Assembly (NCBI GenBank): GCA_015680685.1
Contig: MNCI01036718.1
Location: forward strand, 1-56,726
Direction of reading: 5' to 3'
Origin: Gnetum montanum
Taxonomy: Eukaryota; Streptophyta; Gnetopsida; Gnetales; Gnetaceae
Length of the DNA: 56,726 nucleotides
The notes below the pieces were generated by a model. The model did no database searches. It was not told where the DNA came from and worked only from the letters and a program-made list of their open reading frames with translations. Shown here piece by piece: positions 10,896 to 22,563 of the stretch. Numbering within the stretch: position 1 is the first letter of the stretch; every line of letters starts with the position of its first letter. The translations under genes and the position numbers were made by a program.

Positions 10896-12427
10896 GTTTT
10901 TGTTTTATACATTTTTGTTTTACAAATTTCTTTAACTTTTCTTGTTTTTGTTTTGCAACAACTTTTATACTTTTTCATTTCTTTGTGTGACTATTTGTTT
11001 TGTTTGTTTTTGTTCTTGTTTTTATCTTTTTTTTGTTGTTGTTTTTGTTTGTTAGATTTGTCACCTAATAAGTGCTCCTAATGGTGGTATGAACTGTGTT
11101 CTATGGATTGCTAATGTTTGATTTTTACCTTTGAGTTTTAATGTTGATACTAAGGTATGGTTCTTTTGATATAATAGGAAATGAGTCCACGTCATCCATG
11201 CATTCATGAATTTCTATGATCTCTCTTGGCTTGGAACTGTACAATCTCTTTCTTTAATAATAAAAATATTAACAAATTGGTGACTGGGCATTTCTCAAAC
11301 TAAAAAAGGACTCAAGGACTGAAAAGGGTGTGACTTCAAAGGGATTTGATGCATTTGTGCTGGCTATTCTCTTAGGTTCTTGGATTTTTTCTTCTTGAGT
11401 TTTCCTTACCATTCTGATGTTGCTCCATTATTGGGAAGCTGGGCCAATAAAAATAAGTCTTTGCATGGTGTGGTTCTCACAAAAAAAAAAAGAAAAAGAA
11501 AAGAGAAAAGAGAGAAGAACGTGAGGATTCAAAGCACACCCCTTAGACAAAATAATCATCTGGGCTACAAGCACTGGTTATTGAACTAAACAAACATGTT
11601 CCCTCTAACTAAGGCCCTCTCTTGCTTCCTCCTTTTCCCTTTTTTGTTTCCTTGGAATGGTGGTGACTCTTTGGGGAAGCATTCTTGTTACTTCGAGTGG
11701 ATGGATTGGCCAAGTGTATTAATGTGAAGTCACTGGATGTGGATTTTTTGAGGCTAGATTTGGAATGAGATCTACTCAGTCACATTAACCATACATACAT
11801 AAGGGACTGTACACCACCTTGTTCTTGGGAGTCCATTCCATTCTCTTCTCCTCATCATTCTTTTTCCATTTTCCACCTCCTTGCCAGTTGTATTAGTAGT
11901 CTATATTTTGGTTGATGCATTGTTTCTCCTTGGTAAATTCTTGGGGTTAAGACTTTAACTCTTGCTTCCAATTGACATTTCCAGAGCCTACTGACTCTTT
12001 GAATGTGGGATTGTTAGGGTATAAAGGGCATAAGCCTGCTTTGGGGAGGACCCACTGGCATTCTTATTTGGTGCATCAGTTAACTTTTTTCCCTTAAACA
12101 TTCCTGTAATCAACATTTTTTGAGTTCATTTCCATCTCTGACATCCATTTTATCAACGTTGCCATTTTTTCTTTTTCTCCATATTTCTTATTCATTATCT
12201 TTTCCCATTCTATTGCTACTGGAGGATTGCTCTTAGTCATGGGGGCCTTGGTCCAATTTTTTTCAATTTTTCTAATCCCTACACCTTAGGTAGTCTCCAG
12301 TGTTATATCTCTAGAATCCATATTAGCCATATCACAACTCAGCCAATGGACCTTACACCAAGGCAAGGTATTAACTATATTATGATTTACTTATCCTTGC
12401 TCATATGTGACCATGTTGTGTGTGCAG
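10896..12427 (+). other. Element 1 conserved non-coding spacer upstream of the aORF position
   Basis: No coding frame is seen. The tract aligns by eye with the spacers of elements 2, 3 and 4. Shared blocks include GCATGGTGTGGTTC (about 11464), CCCTCTAACTAAGGCCCT (about 11599) and GGCATAAGCC...GGGGAGGACCCACTGGCA (12027-12060). The first about 150 bp is T-rich and marks the junction left by the pol deletion. Confidence 0.65.
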
Positions 12428-12430
12428 ATG
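12398..12430 (+). promoter_or_regulatory. Element 1 putative branchpoint and 3' splice site at an ATG
   Basis: TGCTCAT (branch A at 12403) is followed 24 nt later by GTGTGCAG and then directly by ATG (12428). The same arrangement is present in elements 2, 3 and 4. Here the frame after ATG closes within six codons, so only the signal remains. Confidence 0.55.
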
Positions 12431-12805
12431 ACAATCATACAGTAACAGACTGGACCTGGAGGAAACACTCAGGATGGACTAGTGTTGGAACAATTGTGCA
12501 AGGACCAAGATGGATAGCACGGTTATAGATGGACAACGGAAGGCACAATCCTGGTGTTGGTAGCAACATGTCTTCTTCTTTTTTCTCTCTCTCTTCTCTA
12601 TCAGCTACCAAATAAGGCTAGATGTCAATTGTGTATAGTGTTCATTCTTGTAGTCATGAACACTAATATTGTTATGTATTGTAATGATTGATCTGTTCAC
12701 ACATCATCCCATTCACCATTAGTTGTCATTCAAGTCAATAATCCCATACCGTCCCAATATTTTGTAAGGAACTCAAGGATGAGTTTTCATTCAGTCATGA
12801 GGGTA
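12428..12805 (+). other. Element 1 aORF remnant and 3' terminal tract with polypurine site
   Basis: After the vestigial ATG no extended frame remains. Before the 3' LTR the tract carries GTCAATAATCCCATACC (about 12735) and GATGAGTTTTCATTCAGTC, ending in a purine-rich ATGAGGGTA. All of these have counterparts in elements 2-4 at the same distance from the LTR. The last piece fits a polypurine tract and the T-rich text before it a U-box. Confidence 0.55.
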
Positions 12806-13612
12806 CGATGAGCCACGATATCATGTACGCAATATCACATCTGCCATGCAATATCACATATGCAATATCACATCCTGCCTCATCTTCTATAAATAAGAGG
12901 CGGTGCCCTTTGTTCAAGGGAGTTAGACTTAGACCCTTAGCTAGATTCTTGTAGTTTTGTTATTCCAGAGTTAGAATTATTTCTGTGTGCCCACAGTAGG
13001 AGTCATAGAGTGAACGGATCTTTATTCGAGCAATTTGTACCTAAGAACAATTTTGTGTACGGAAATAAAGACGAACTTTATGATAAACCTTGCAGCATAC
13101 ATATTAAGCTAATTAGTAATTAATGATTGTTTAATGATTTCCTAGTTAATTAATACCTCTCTCAACCTTCAACCCCCTTAGTTGAATACACTCAGTACGA
13201 TTGCTTCGAGCATGCGTGTAGTGCTTGGTAACCTAGTAACGATTAGTTTTTGGTAATCCCAGCAGCGTTGCACTAGTTTAGGATGTGTATGGCAAGTGGG
13301 AACGTATATTGGTGTTAGGAACATTTGGAACTTAGTTAATGAATAGTTAATGTAAGTTAGTCACTTAGTTCTCTCTACCTTTCTTTTACCAACAAAATAC
13401 ATAAAAAGAAAAAAAGCTATAAAAATCATATACCTCAAGCTTACTTAACCATACAACCGTGACAATACAAGTAATTTTGGGAAGACAATGATTAATTAAC
13501 CCTGAGTGTTCCATTAAGGCACGTAAGTACTTAGTCCTTGGAGTTCGACTGGATCACACATGAAATGCTCGTATTCGTATGGTTGAGTGTAGGGGTACCT
13601 TGCCACTCATCA
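12806..13612 (+). repeat. Element 1 3' LTR (807 bp)
   Basis: It begins CGATGAG (first base mutated from T) and ends CTCATCA. TATAAATA is at 12888-12895. It carries one more GATATC-type module than the 5' LTR, and many C/T or G/A differences separate the two, which indicates an old insertion. Confidence 0.9.
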
Positions 13613-13617
13613 GTAAG

Positions 13618-13756
13618 GTACTTGTTTCTCATGTTGAAGACCTAGGTTTGAGCTTGCACACAACCACTTAAAGAAGTTAAGCTTCGTTCATCTACTGACT
13701 CTCTTGGGATCTTGCTAGGTGAGATGAGCATTGTGACCCTAGGTGATGATCCTAAC
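13618..13756 (+). mobile_element. SINE copy 2, 3' piece
   Basis: It resumes GTACTTGTTTCTCATGTTGA, then CCTAGGTTTGAGCT (B box), exactly where SINE copy 1 continues after GGAGTGATGGTATG. It ends before TATTCCCATGTTGA (13757-13770), which matches 6719-6732. The full SINE is therefore about 153 bp, interrupted by element 1. Confidence 0.7.
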
Positions 13757-13770
13757 TATTCCCATGTTGA

Positions 13771-14233
13771 TGAGGCATATTGTGGAAATTTTTCATCTAT
13801 ATATAAGTCTAGATTCATGAAATTATTTGTGTGCACTTAAACCAATAGTTGGGACTTATTTCAGAAGCTTGGTGATGTATACTTTGAGTGTTGTCTCACT
13901 TGGTGTGCTGTTGCACCTAGCGTGGCACTGCACTTTACATGTTACCTTGGTGTGTTGTCACACCTAGTGTGACATAATACATGGTGCACAACTACACTAT
14001 GTGTGTTGCCTCACTTAGTGGTCTACTACATTTGTTGTAATATTGCACCACTTACAAACACAAAATACTATATATACCCAAGGATTAGAGCTCAAAAGGG
14101 ACATTCATTTAATCATTTTCCCTTTATATTTTCTAGGTAATTGCTTCTCTTCCTTCCTTGGTTAACTATGTTATTTATTGCTCTTTGTATTTTAGAGTCA
14201 TCAGTTCATCATGCAACGAGACTGTCTTAGAAT
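13771..14233. other. unassigned; short repeats and a TATA-like site, possible degenerate LTR piece
   Basis: Three imperfect units of about 50 bp with GTGTGNTGT..CACCTAGYGTG occur at 13895-14030, followed by ACTATATATACCC (14068-14080). That layout is reminiscent of an LTR U3, but no partner was found. The host sequence appears to continue after element 2 at 25189. Confidence 0.3.
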
Positions 14234-14238
14234 GCTAC

Positions 14239-15070
14239 TAATGAGTCTCGATATCGGATCCTTGATATTGGACCCTCGATATCGGATACGCGATATCGGA
14301 CATGTGATGTTGGAACTTGTCTTGTTGCCTATAAATAAGAGATAGGGACACTTGGCTTTGGCATTAGTGTTTAGTCCCTTAGCTAAACTCTTGTAGTTTT
14401 TCCTTTCCAAAGTTAGAATCATTTTTGAGTGCCCGCAGTAGGAGTCATAAAGTGAATGGATCTTTATTCAAGCATTGTGTACTTGAGCACACCTTGTATC
14501 CAAAAATAAAGATGAAATTTGTGATAAACCTTGCAGCATTCAGGATAGCTTAATTATTGCATTTCTTGTTATTTACTATTATTTCATGTTTTTAATCATT
14601 ACCTAATGTTATTCCCTGGAATTATTAATTATTAATTATCAATGAATTAGCACACTTAGCATGACCACTTCGAGCATACATGGAACACTTGGTAACCTAG
14701 TAACGACTAGCATTTGGTAATCTTAGTAGTGTTACACTGGTTTAGGATGTGTTCGGAGAGTGGGAGTGGATACTGGTGTTAGGGCTAGTTAGAGAATAGT
14801 TAATTAGTTAAATCAAATTAGTTATTAAATCACCTCATTTCTCTCTTTTAAGCATCAAGAACATAAAACATAAAATAATAAAAATCACATACCTCAAGTT
14901 TACTTAACCATACAATTGAGCCTTAAAAGTAAGCTTGGGAAGACAATGATCACATAACTCATCCTTGTTGTATGTAAGCACATAAGCACTTAATCCTTGG
15001 AGTTCAACTTGATCATGCATGAACACTCGTATTCATATGGTTGGGCATAGGGGTACCTCGCAGCTCATCA
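14239..15070 (+). repeat. Element 2 5' LTR (832 bp)
   Basis: U3 opens with five near-tandem 14-bp units of the type CGATATCGGATCCT (14249-14318), then TATAAATA at 14330-14337. The conserved AATAAA context (AAAATAAAGATGAA) is at about 14502. It ends CTCATCA. The 3' LTR has an additional module. Confidence 0.88.
14248..14340 (+). promoter_or_regulatory. Element 2 U3 promoter: 14-bp GATATC array plus TATA box
   Basis: Units CGATATCGGATCCT, TGATATTGGACCCT, CGATATCGGATACG, CGATATCGGACATG and TGATGTTGGAAC follow one another with a 14-bp period, ending about 12 bp before TATAAATA. The period is regular enough to be read directly from the sequence. Confidence 0.65.
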
Positions 15071-15071
15071 T

Positions 15072-15089
15072 TGGCACTGTTGCTAGGGA
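15072..15089 (+). other. Element 2 primer binding site, degenerate tRNA-Asp type
   Basis: TGGCACTGTTGCTAGGGA differs from the tRNA-Asp complement by several C-to-T or G-to-A changes. It sits 1 bp after the LTR. Confidence 0.7.
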
Positions 15090-15206
15090 TTTTGTTGTTT
15101 GTGCACTGATTAGAACTTAGGAAATATTTCCATCATTGGAACGAAACCTTAGGGTTATTTATCCTATAATAATTGAAAAAGAGTATTGCATACTGAATAA
15201 TCAATC

Positions 15207-17875
15207 ATGTCTCCTTCTTCTTATGAGAGTGCTTCTCCGACTAGGTCTGACATAGTGAACAATCAGAGGTGGAGTGCACATGATGATCCCCCAGTGCCCC
15301 AATAGTTTTGCAAAGTATATGCTCATATTGATGAATATATACCAAAATTTACCTTTATCCTCCATAGGATGAACAACTACAATGGTGTGATTTAGAAGGT
15401 AACATAGTGTTACCTCCCGATTGCTCAATCCTAGGCATGCTTCTTTGTGCTGTCACACAAATTGGAATGCAACACTTACAATTAGAGTACGTTGTGCATG
15501 AACATGATTTGAGAAATTATCAACCCATGGAGGCACAACACTGGAGGGATTTGCAATAGGAGAGACATTACAAATCCGTGAAGGAAAAGTGTTCTTAGGA
15601 TGTCCCATATGTCCTAAGTGAAAATGAGGATGGTGAACCTATCTTGGGAGGTTTCCCACAAACCAATGTTCCTCTCATTGACTTTGGTCAAGGATTTGTG
15701 TATCAAAATCTTGACTCAACTAGTCATAACCTAGGTTTTGGTACCAACGGACACAAAGGATTTGGAAAAGGAACACGAATGCATGACAATGATGGGCATT
15801 TCGATCGTAACCATGAAAGAGAAGGTGACAAGCACCATCATGGTGCTAGTCCTCCTTCCTCTTCACCTCCATCATCTCCTTCCCCCTCTCCTTTGGGATC
15901 TTAACATAGTTGCAAAGGGAAATACCATGAGGAAAATGGTAAGAAAAATAGAGGTCATAGACAAAACAATTGGGAAAGGGGATGAGGGCATTCTAGAGAG
16001 ATACAACATGAAAGAAGGGAGAGTAGGGAATAGCATAGGCATCATAGACGCCATAGACAGTATGATCATGATGAACCCCTACTCGTAGCGTGAAGTATGT
16101 TAGATATAATAGAGGCCGTTAGGATTTCGATAAGGCACCAAAAGGACAATAGGATCAAAATACTGGACATGAATAACATCCCACAATTTGAAGGGGGATA
16201 CAATGTTGATCCTCAAAATCATATACAAGCATTCCATGGTGCATGTGCCTTGAAAAATATAGAAAAAGAGTGGCAAAATCTAAATTTGTTTTCACAGATA
16301 CTAATCAAGGAAGCAGAAAGCTAGTATCAATCCTTAGAATTGGAATCCATTTGTTGATGGAGTACCATGTTGGAGCTATTCAACAATAAGTATCAAACAT
16401 ACTCTCGAGTGTCCATCCTATGTAAGAAAATCCAAGGATGGAAACAAGGAGGACATGAACCCTTGGATGCTTCCATGGGATAATATTATTCACTATTACA
16501 TCATTTCTCGAGCCATGGTTACTCGCAAAAGGAACAACTACACCATCTCGTAGATGGGCTTAGGTACGAAACACAAAGAACCCTTGGGACTTATGCCCAA
16601 GGAAGGCTATCTAAGCTTAGAGCCCATCAAATACAAATATTATTGAAGCAAGTTGCCAAGAAGGAAGGTGAGTTAAGAAAAAGAGAAAGTGCAGAGGAGT
16701 ACAACAGAGATCCTTCCCTTCAAAATAAGGAAATTAGGTTTTATGAAGATGAAGAAGAGTCACCACTCAAAGAGATGGTAAATAGAAATAATTTGCCCAT
16801 TCAAAAATTTACATCAGAAGTATCGACAAAGGTGGATAAAATGTGGAACTCCCTAGACAAAAAATTTCAAACTATCCTAAAAATAGTAGAGGAGTCTGGA
16901 GAACAAAGTAGTGACTGGGAGAGAAGGAAAAGGAAAGAAGCTGAGTATGCACCTAATAAGGGTAAGGGCAAGGTTGTTGTTATTAAAGAGGTTGTGGATT
17001 TAGACTTAGACAATGATGGCGGATGTGAGATTTGCCAATATGACCATCCTAGGGGATGTTGTCCAATAGTGTCACATCTACAAGAGTCTGGGGTGTATGC
17101 ACTAAACCCATGATTAAATAGATGAAAAACACCCTAAAGGGTACCTTATCCTCAAGGTAACCCATGGAAATTCCACCAACCCTTGACATATTATCCGAGT
17201 GGAGGTCCACCACAACCAAATGAACAATATCAATGATGGAAACACCCACAAGTATGGGGAATGGCACCACCATGTCAACAATACCCTTACCATCAACCTG
17301 ACCCACACGGGTATTACATTTAGTAGCCGATCTCTCCACGTGACTCTTCTAGTCATGTTGCTCTTCAACCTCACTACCAAGCCCCCAAGTACCGTAGAAC
17401 TTCTTCTCCCTAGGGTGATGTTCCACATATGTACTATCCTTCTCATCTTTCTACATCTCTTCCATCCTTAGCTCTATTACCACCTGCTCGAACTATGCAG
17501 GGCAAGCTTCCTACCTAGTCGCAGCAATGTAATGCTACAAGGGCTATCAACCTTAACCTACTATTGAACAATCGATCAAATAAGAGATCCTTCTTTAGAA
17601 CCAATAGTCCAATCAAGTCCTTACAACCACAAGTGGCTAATTATTCCAACACCTCATCATCATTTGAATCTTTGGAGCTTCCTTCAAATCAAAAATCACA
17701 CCCAACACACATGGTCATGTTGACTCATGCCATCATCAATTGGATTAAAGCTGGGCATTTTCCTAGGAAATTATCTAATCCTAAAAGTCCTCTTATATAT
17801 TTGCAAATTGCTAGAAATGAGCCTTGCAAAGATCTTTTGGATTCAGGTTCTGGTATTAACTTAATCTCCCAGTAA
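15207..17875 (+). pseudogene. Element 2 gag and protease
   Basis: Gag starts at ATG 15207, and a 1-bp loss near 15365 moves the rest into the next frame. Visible parts are the N-terminal region with HEREGDKHHHG and a Ser/Pro-rich linker (about 15800-15895), the gag core (about 16097-16650), a charged helical segment (16643-16960), a knuckle CEICQYDHPRGCC (about 17023-17062), a Pro/Gln/Tyr-rich spacer, and the protease signature LLDSGSGINL (about 17838-17867). Several TAG/TGA/TAA codons interrupt it. Gag would form the particle, and the knuckle would bind the RNA genome. Protease would cut the polyprotein. Confidence 0.8.
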
Positions 17876-19300
17876 ATGTATAATGCCTGGAACCTACCTT
17901 GTTAAAGAAGAGTAACATTCATTTAGAGTTGGCTGACTAGTCCATCACGGTTCTATTGGGACTAGTGGAGGACATTGTCACCACTGTTTATGGGTGGTCG
18001 TATCCTACCGATTTCCTAGTGAGTCAAGTTAACAACTGCAAGGGGGACTTCTTAATCATAATGGGAAGGACATGGATAAGTATGATTGATGCGTGCCTAG
18101 GAATACATGATCTTTCCCTAGAAATATCAAAAGAAAATGCATTTGGAAAGATTGAGAAGAAGAAAGTTCCATGCATCACATACAGTAACACAAGGTGCAA
18201 CTACGTGTAGAAGTCCTAGTTTGTACAATGCTTAACATTGCCTGCATGCAACCAATGTGCATAAGTAACTAATATACAAAGACGCTTGTATGCAGTAGCC
18301 ACAAGATAAGAAGGCACCCAGTGGCTGATAGTTGACTAAGAAAGCAATTCAACCTTATGCATGGAACCAATTGAGATTTTGACTTGTGCCTATATTGATA
18401 GCATAGATACATTAGAGCAAGTCCATCACCAACTTCCAAGTATTGACACCAAAAATATCAACTGGGGGAAGTTGGAAATCCCTGATGAGTTTAACCAAGA
18501 ACCCCTTGAATTAAAACTGTTACCCACCGGTATGATGTAGACATTTCTCAAGAATGAAAAATCGGTAATCATTAACACTAAGCTTGCTCCTCAACAAAAA
18601 GAAAAACTACTAAAGATGGTAAACAAATGGTCAAAAGCCTTTGCTTGGTCATATCCCAAATTAACTGGAATATATCCTAGGATATGCCAAAGACGACTGA
18701 ACCCAAAGCTTAAGAAAGTAGTTAAAGAAGAAATTGAACAACTTCTAAAGGTTAGGTTCATGTACCCCATTGTTGATAGTGAATGGGTTAGTCCACTAGT
18801 TATTGTGCCTAAAAAGGAAGGTAAATGGAGGGTGTGTATCAACTTTAGGCTACTAAACATGGCAACATTTAAAGACCATTTCCCATTGCCATTCATTGAC
18901 CAAGTCTTAGATACCATCATAGGGCATTGCTATTATAGTTTTCTGGATGGTTACAGTGGGTACAATCAAATTCAAATAGCACTAGAAGACAAAGCAAAAA
19001 CTACATTTACAAGTCCTTGGGGGACATTTACATATAGGTAGATGCTGTTTGGCTTGTGTAATGCTCTAGCAACATTTCAACATCTGGTTCTCAGTGTATT
19101 TTAGTAGAAAATAGGAAATGGTATGGAGGTTTTTATGGATGATTTCTCCACCTATGGAGTGAAATTTGAACAAGCATTGGATCAATTAGAGCAAGTACTG
19201 AAAATATGTATTGAAATCAACCTAAGGCTCAATTGGCAAAAGAGCCACTTAATGGTCCAAGAGTGCATTGTATTAAGGCATGAAAAAATTAAAGTTATCT
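17876..19300 (+). pseudogene. Element 2 protease C-terminus and reverse transcriptase
   Basis: After a frameshift near 17900 the frame continues through the protease tail into RT. RT blocks are clear: WVSPLVIVPKKEGKWRVCIN (about 18786), the first catalytic Asp in YYSFLDGYSGYNQI (about 18931-18972), and VFMDDFSTYG with the catalytic Asp pair at 19138-19143 (FMDD in place of the usual YxDD). A TGG-to-TAG stop occurs at about 19040, just before MLFGLCNA, and others follow. Order and motifs are those of Ty3/gypsy RT. Its job was to copy the element RNA into DNA. Confidence 0.85.
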
Positions 19301-19499
19301 AGGGAATCACTCATCAACCTAAAACTATAAAAGATGTTTGATCATTCCTTGGACATACTAGTTATTATAGAAAATTCATCGAGAACTTTTTGAAGATTGC
19401 AAAACCATTGGTAGAACTAACAAAGAAGGACATACCCTTTGAATGGACCAGGTAATGTAAGCTAGCTTTCCAAACCTTAAAGTAGAAGCTCGTAGAAAC

Positions 19500-19920
19500 A
19501 CCCATCCTACAAGCTCCTGACTGGTCCAAACCATTCCATATAATTACTGATGCATCCAATTTTTCTTTAGGAGCCATACTTACACAATTAGATGACCAAA
19601 AACGTCCCTATTACATTCACTGTGCAAGTCGAAGTATTACTGGTGCGTAACTCAACTATACCACAATAGAGAAAGAGTTAATGGCTGTGGTGTTTTCACT
19701 AGAAAAATTTAGGCACTATGTACTAGGCTATAAGGTATTCATACACACGGGTCATAGTGTGACTTGGTTCCTTATGAATAAACCAACAATGAGCCCTCAT
19801 GTCATATGATGGTTGGTAATCTTACAAGAGTTTGATATCATGATAGTAGATCATAAAGGCACCAAGAATGTTGTTGCTGATCATTTATCTCAGTTACGAT
19901 GGGACAACAAAGAGGATGAA
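19500..19920 (+). pseudogene. Element 2 RNase H domain
   Basis: The Ty3/gypsy RNase H is recognisable: ITDASNFSLGAIL (first Asp codon at 19549), TTIEKELMAVVFSLEKFRHY (catalytic Glu), VFIHTGHSVTWFL and VVADHLSQL. The third acidic residue (normally HTDHS) is Gly here (codon 19750), so the domain would be inactive even without the stops. It would have removed RNA from the hybrid during reverse transcription. Confidence 0.82.
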
Positions 19921-20094
19921 TACCTAATTTTTGATCACTTCCCTGATGAACTCCTCTTTGTAGGTGTAATAAACAATCAATCACCCATAGATACAAATTG
20001 GTATAGCAACATTCTTACTTATATTCTCACACAAGAAACACCACAAGGGCTAGAAGTTAAAAAGAAACAATAGTTTCTCCATTGAGTCAAATAC

Positions 20095-21342
20095 TTTATG
20101 GAAATCAATGGGCACCTTTACAAGGTATGTCCCGATGGCTTGGTCAGATGGTATGTTCCCGATGTAGATCAATTGCGAATTCTCCAAGACACTCATGAGG
20201 GTCCTTGTGGAGGTCATTATGCTGGGAGAAAAATAGCCATTAAAATCTTACTTGTAGGATATTATTGGCCTACATTATTTCAGGGCACCCATTATTTTGT
20301 CCAATCTTGTGAGCACTTCCAACGTGACGGGGGAATGACTGCTAGAATGGAGGGTCCACAACAATGGATTCAACCCTTAGAACCCTCTGACATATGGGGA
20401 ATTGATTTTATGGAACCTATTACATTGATGTCTAATGGAAAAGCATACATTGTTGTTGTTGTTGACTATTTTACAAAGTGGGAAGAAGTAGCCGTTGTTA
20501 CAGACTATACATCATCTACCACTGCATGATTTGTTCAACAAAAAATCGTAAATAGGTTTGGCGTGCCTTGTGCACTTATTTCTGATAATGGTACACACTT
20601 TACAAGTGTGAATTTTCAAAAATTGATGCAACGCTTAGGATTTGAGCATAAACTAACTACACTATATCATCCTTAAGCAAATGGTCAAGCCGAGGTCACC
20701 AATAGGAAAATTACAAAAATTTTGACACGAACCATTAGCAAATATAGGCGAGACTAGAGCAACAAACTGAATGATGCTCTTTAGGCCTACTGCTCCACAT
20801 GGAAACTCCCTATAGGCTATTCTCCCTTTGAGTTAGTGTATGGTAAACTTCCAACACTTCCTATCCAAGCTGAGTTTCGTACACTATCTATAGCATGTGA
20901 CCTTAACCTTGACCTTAATCTAGCACAAAGGAATGATTAATGAATCTTAACGTGCTAGATGAGAATTGGTTAGTTGCCCTGTCTTCCAAAAAATTGCACA
21001 AGGCCTTCAACAAACAATGTCATGACCTAAAAATTAGAAAAGTCAAATACCAAGTAGGAGATAAGGTTCTTTATTGAAATCCTGCACATGTGCCACAATG
21101 AACTAAATTTCAAACATCGTGGAAAGGACCTTATATCATTCATGAAACTTTTCCTTTAGGAGCCATGATGATCTATAAACCTGGAAGCCCAGATAAGAAA
21201 TTATTGGTCAACATTCAACAAACCAAACTCTTCCATGTGCCCAAAAAAACTAGTACTAACACTACTTCTATAGATGGACAACCCTGCTCATTATTTTAGA
21301 TCTCCTCCTTCCAACTTAGTCGTGGGGGAGACGACCACCAAT
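20095..21342 (+). pseudogene. Element 2 integrase
   Basis: The zinc-binding HHCC region reads HEGPCGGH, then CEHFQRDGG with the last Cys replaced by Phe. The core catalytic acids are Asp in GIDFMEP (codon 20404), Asp in SDNGTHF (20584) and Glu in NGQAEVTN (20692), a DD35E spacing. Stops include TGA at 20527 and TAA at 20674. A frameshift near 20935 precedes the C-terminal part (KVKYQVGDKVLY, WKGPYIIHETFPLGA). The pol reading ends around 21297-21342. It would have inserted the DNA copy into the genome. Confidence 0.82.
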
Positions 21343-21455
21343 GCTAACTATTCAAAGTCCTTAGTTTCTTTTGTTCTTTTTTTTTTTACACATTTTTCAT
21401 GTTTACTTATTTTTGTTTTATATCATTGTTAACATTTTTTCTATTTCTTTGTTTA
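21343..21455 (+). other. Element 2 spacer, T-rich start
   Basis: T-rich sequence after pol, matching the T-rich tract at the pol-deletion junction of element 1. Confidence 0.5.
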
Positions 21456-22563
21456 TTTTTTTTTGAGAGAATGTTCGGGAATGTATTACTGAAAGGATGG
21501 TACACGGATATACAAGTACAAGTGGGGGCGGCCCACCCCGAAGAGGGGGGGGGGGGGGGGGAGGGCCCCGAAAACCCACAAAAGATCAAGAGAAAAAACT
21601 CAGCTGACCCCCAGCATGGCGGCCTAACCACAGAGCCATACAGATGTCGTACAAATGTCCAAAACCCCCCAACGTGGGGGGGGGGGCGCACCCACAACGC
21701 AAAAGCAAGGGGGAGGATAGGAGGGGGGGGGGGGGTGCACCCCCACAGGGGGGCACGACCCCACACAAACAGAAATGACTAGACCAACAGGGAATGGGGG
21801 GGGGAGAGGGGCTAGGGGCGGGTCGGCATCTGGTGACAGGCACATCGAGGCAACTCCAACTCATGGAGCAGGTCCAGGGTGGCACGGTGGTCTTCGGTGT
21901 CTACGAAGTTAGCAGCCTGTTGAAACCCCTGCAGAAGAGCCACACACCGACGCCGGTCTGCCGAAGAATCCTCTGCATCCGGGTGGAATCTAGCAGACGT
22001 GTGCCGGATGTGCCGTCTAAGCTCCTCCCAGGAGCTCTCACAGCTAATTCCAAGGATGCTATACGGGTAGCGCCCCCCGGAGCCACTGGCAGGCGCTATG
22101 TTGATGCGCTCGGTCGAGTTGCCGTTGCTGTTGCACCTCCTCCTCTTGCAGGCGCTCCTACTCCTCCCGGGCTACCGCCTCCTGGGCCTACCGATCCACC
22201 TCCTCCTGACGCAGCTCCTCCCTGATCCGGTCCCAGAGCTCATCCGTGAGCTGGGCACGCATGGTCTCCATTGCGAGCGTATGCTGCCTGTTCAGCTGTT
22301 GTGCTTGTTCCTGAAGCTGGGCATCGTGGTCAGCGCGCCACTTGGCCAGGGCCTCGGTCCACCGACTCTCCGAGGACTATTGCTCGGCCTCCCGAGCCGC
22401 AGCAACCGCCTGTTGAAGCAGCGCCTCCCAGTGCAGGGGGCACTGGGGGGGTCGGGCGAGAGGGCAGGGTTGCGGTGGGAGCGGTGGCCCCAGGAAAGGT
22501 GGAGAGTGGCTCGCCGTCGTTGAGTGGAGGAAGGGGGGGAAGTAGGGGGAGGGTCAACATAAG
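21456..22563 (-). mobile_element. GC-rich retroposed insert with poly(A) tail, unknown source
   Basis: Composition jumps from AT-rich to strongly GC-rich exactly here, and element 1 has no counterpart at the same place. On the minus strand the insert ends in AATACATTCCCGAACATTCTC followed by nine A, like a polyadenylated RNA end. Flanks TATTTCTTTGTTTA (21442) and TATTTGATTTGTTTT (22564) resemble an imperfect target duplication. Minus-strand frames show an Ala/Glu/Gln/Arg-rich coiled coil (RWTEALAKWRADHDAQLQEQ, then ETMRAQLTDELWDRIREEL; about 22180-22440). After a frame change there is SWEELRRHIRHTSARFHPD and NFVDTEDHRATLDLLHELE (about 21835-22060). Runs of 11-17 G fill the 3' untranslated part. 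It could be a 5'-truncated LINE, a retropseudogene or a gag-like piece of an unfamiliar element. I do not recognise the protein. Confidence 0.6.

Larger units (their letters stand above)
6752..13612 (+). mobile_element. Element 1: Athila-type LTR retrotransposon lacking RT, RNase H and integrase
   Basis: The element is 6861 bp, bounded by LTRs that begin TGATGAG and end CTCATCA, with target duplication GTAAA/GTAAG (6747-6751 and 13613-13617; one mismatch). The tRNA-Asp-type primer site follows the 5' LTR directly. Coding content is gag and protease only. At about 10895 the reading jumps straight into the 3' non-coding tract, where element 2 has about 3 kb of RT, RNase H and integrase. It could therefore only have moved with enzymes from another copy. 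It interrupts a SINE, so it is younger than that SINE. Assignment to the Athila lineage rests on the primer site, the downstream aORF position and gag style. Confidence 0.85.

Noticed and set aside
21545-21735. Long G-runs as a possible assembly artefact or vector contamination
   Set aside because: They lie inside a coherent GC-rich insert with a poly(A) tail and target-like flanks. I keep them as part of it but cannot exclude miscounted run lengths.
21407-21885. Pro-rich minus-strand ORFs
   Set aside because: They translate the G/C homopolymer runs of the insert's 3' untranslated part; low complexity, no domain.
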